DNA of 50,945 nucleotides from JAEEJA01 sp036343175 (GTDB lineage Bacteria > Bacillota > Clostridia > Lachnospirales > Lachnospiraceae). Shown piece by piece: positions 49,640 to 50,945 of this stretch; position 1 is the first letter of the stretch; the number at the start of each line of letters is the position of its first letter. The stretch covers positions 1-50,945 of the forward strand of contig JAZASR010000013.1 in the NCBI GenBank assembly GCA_036343175.1, read 5' to 3'. Position numbers and translations under genes: made by a program. The notes under the pieces were generated by a model. That model did not search any database. It had not been told where the DNA came from and was given only the letters and a program-made list of their open reading frames with translations.

Positions 49640-50512
49640 ATGAATGAAAAGGATTATTACAAAATTTTAGGATTGGAGAGAAACGCTTCTGACAACGAAA
49701 TAAAAAAGGCTTTCCATAAGCTTGCAAAGAAGTACCACCCTGATGGAAATCCCGGCAATAAGGCTGCCGAGCAGAAATTCAAGGAAGTAAATGAAGCTTA
49801 TGCGGTCTTGGGCGACCCTAAGAAACGTAAAGCTTATGACCAGTTTGGCTCTTATGCATTTGAAGGCGGCTCTGCAGGCGGCGGTCAGGGAACTCCGTTT
49901 GACGATCTGTTCAATAATGTGCATTTTGGCTCCGGGGGAGGCAGCCGGGAGTTTCATTTCACGGATGGAAACGGCACCCATGAATTTCACTTTACCTCAG
50001 CCGGTAACGGTGGTGACTTTAATTACAGCGGCATGGGCAATGATTTCTTTGGAGATATTTTCTCTGATATCTTCGGCGGAACCGGGCCGGGCACAAAGAC
50101 AGGCAGCTTTGGCAGCGGACCCGGAGAAGGCAGGAGTCAGCATGACAGCTCATTCTGGTCGGATACAAACAGTCAAAAGTTCTCAAATGAACGAAAGCCT
50201 TATGGCAGCGGATTTGAAAGGATGGGCAATGATCTGTATACAACAGTTTATGTCCCGTTTCCCACCGCAGTGCTGGGAGGCGAAGTTAAGATTCGGACTC
50301 TTAATGGTGCCGTTATGTGCAGGATAAAGCCGGGAACCCAGTCGGGCACAAGGATAAGGCTCAGGGGCAAGGGATTGTCTGATACGGAAGGAAAGACCGG
50401 CGATGAATATGCAGAGGTCCGTATAGAGGTACCTGAAAATCTATCAGAGCATTCCAAAAATCTCCTCAGAGAATTTGAAGATTCGCTGGGTAATTCCAGA
50501 GTCCGCCATTAA
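49640..50512 (+). CDS. DnaJ-family co-chaperone, CbpA-like (no zinc finger)
   Basis: A 290-residue protein. The J domain (about 1-70) has KDYYKILGLERNAS and the HPD motif (KKYHPDGNPG), then a Gly/Phe-rich linker with unusually long Gly/Ser/Phe/His tracts (about 75-195). A single C-terminal substrate-binding part follows (DLYTTVYVPFPTAVLGGEVKIRTLNG, then GKTGDEYAEVRIEVPENLS). The CxxCxGxG zinc region of classical DnaJ is missing, so it is a type II J-protein that stimulates DnaK. It starts at 49640 behind AGAGGGG, downstream of hsp20's terminator. Confidence 0.92.
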   Translation: MNEKDYYKILGLERNASDNEIKKAFHKLAKKYHPDGNPGNKAAEQKFKEVNEAYAVLGDPKKRKAYDQFGSYAFEGGSAGGGQGTPFDDLFNNVHFGSGGGSREFHFTDGNGTHEFHFTSAGNGGDFNYSGMGNDFFGDIFSDIFGGTGPGTKTGSFGSGPGEGRSQHDSSFWSDTNSQKFSNERKPYGSGFERMGNDLYTTVYVPFPTAVLGGEVKIRTLNGAVMCRIKPGTQSGTRIRLRGKGLSDTEGKTGDEYAEVRIEVPENLSEHSKNLLREFEDSLGNSRVRH

Positions 50513-50514
50513 AG

Positions 50515-50546
50515 AAAAGCCGAGAGCGCATACTCCCGGCTTTTTT
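50515..50546 (+). terminator. Terminator of the dnaJ-like gene
   Basis: AAAAGCCGAGAG pairs with CTCCCGGCTTTT (one mismatch) and is followed by TTTTTT. Confidence 0.88.
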
Positions 50547-50547
50547 G

Positions 50548-50639
50548 CATGTCTTAACCAGTCATGTCTTAACCAGTATTGAAATAAGGCTGCCGCAATC
50601 CCGCTGGCTCTAGAAAAGTTGCGATCCCGCTGGCTTTAG
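50548..50639. repeat. Two sets of short tandem repeats
   Basis: CATGTCTTAACCAGT is repeated perfectly (50548-50562, 50563-50577). GC(A/G)ATCCCGCTGGCT(C/T)TAG occurs at 50595-50613 and 50621-50639. They lie upstream of the strong promoter. Confidence 0.8.
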
Positions 50640-50693
50640 GCAATGAGAAGTTCGCCTGCTATCATAATTTCTTAAAAAAATATGGAAAAACCC

Positions 50694-50722
50694 TTGACAA
50701 TCATTTTTCGCCGTGATATTAT
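50694..50722 (+). promoter_or_regulatory. Strong sigma-A promoter reading off the window (rRNA-like)
   Basis: TTGACA (50694-50699), 17-base spacer, TATTAT (50717-50722): an almost perfect match. The transcript would leave through the right edge. Confidence 0.8.
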
Positions 50723-50945
50723 AAAAAACGCTGACGGAAAAAAGCAGAGAAAGAGATTTAAGTTACAGGTTCCTTTGAGAAGCTTGTGTAGACGCTTATT
50801 TCAAAGGTCCTTATTTTTTTCACGCTTCTTGTCAGAACAAAGTTCACTTTCACTTTTGATGTGATCATAATAAAGTGAACAGCAGCTTGAAAGTTAAATA
50901 GCAAGACAAACCTGAAAATTCTAAATGAATTAAGTTTTAGTTCAA
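50723..50945 (+). other. Leader resembling that of an rRNA operon
   Basis: No ORF is convincing. A hairpin (CCTTTGA...AAGC with GCTT...TCAAAGG, about 50772-50811) is followed by TTATTTTTTT. Further on AAGTTCACTTT and AAAGTGAAC form an inverted repeat, and the end runs AGACAAACCTGAAAATTC and later TAAGTTTTAGTTCAA. The style is that of clostridial pre-16S leaders. The 16S gene itself is not in the window, so this is inference. Confidence 0.45.

Noticed and set aside
1..50945. CRISPR arrays, prophage or plasmid functions
   Set aside because: No regularly spaced direct repeats, cas, integrase, capsid or Rep genes were found; only a transposase tail at the left edge.

Overview
The window looks like a chromosomal piece from a clostridial Firmicute, most likely a member of the Lachnospiraceae. 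This rests on the complete S10-spc ribosomal cluster with a zinc-binding type Z S14, the murC-dnaD-dnaC-prs neighbourhood, a DUF4250 gene, eukaryote-like GlyRS and ProRS, strong AGGAGG Shine-Dalgarno sites and a perfect CIRCE operator. The family is inferred; no 16S sequence is present. The left end cuts through the last codons of an IS30-type transposase. The right end stops just after a strong promoter and a leader that resembles those in front of rRNA operons. The window may therefore be a whole contig bounded by two repeats.

Layout. 1-2.4 kb: transposase tail, an AT-rich two-gene ABC exporter and a secreted CAP-domain protein. 2.5-7.7 kb (minus strand): murC, dnaD, dnaC and prs, with a cluster of DnaA-box-like sites between murC and dnaD. 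7.9-21.4 kb: a sigma-A promoter and a structured leader followed by rpsJ to rplO, secY, adk, map and infA. The usual rpmJ-rpsM-rpsK-rpsD-rpoA-rplQ segment does not follow infA; a tRNA-Lys(CTT) does. 22.1-32.3 kb: S-adenosylhomocysteinase, a large membrane-anchored disordered protein, a DUF4430 (transcobalamin C-terminal-like) exported protein, a full energy-coupling-factor (ECF) transporter (EcfT, a fused EcfA-EcfA', an S component) and an acyl-CoA thioesterase. 32.5-35.1 kb: an EAL phosphodiesterase and the remains of a fibronectin-like surface protein. 35.1-37.5 kb: a cobalamin riboswitch driving a secreted alpha/alpha-toroid plus leucine-rich-repeat protein. 37.7-45.3 kb: glyQS, a secreted unknown, proS, then DUF4250 and murG on the minus strand, then a MATE exporter. 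45.4-50.9 kb: a DUF438/hemerythrin/PAS protein, glycerate kinase, a CIRCE-controlled Hsp20, a CbpA-like DnaJ and the rRNA-like leader.

Most notable system. Human intrinsic factor and transcobalamin are built from an alpha6/alpha6 barrel and a small beta domain. This window holds the two halves on separate exported proteins: the beta-like DUF4430 domain next to a complete ECF importer, and a toroid-like protein placed directly under a B12 riboswitch. I infer a surface cobalamin capture and uptake system. The S component's ligand is not proven by sequence.

Other points of interest: a pentapeptide-like N-terminal tail on the fused ECF ATPase, a 19-codon ORF in an unusually long rpmD-rplO spacer, a 91-nt stem-loop between murG and the MATE gene, and hairpin-rich gaps inside the ribosomal operon.
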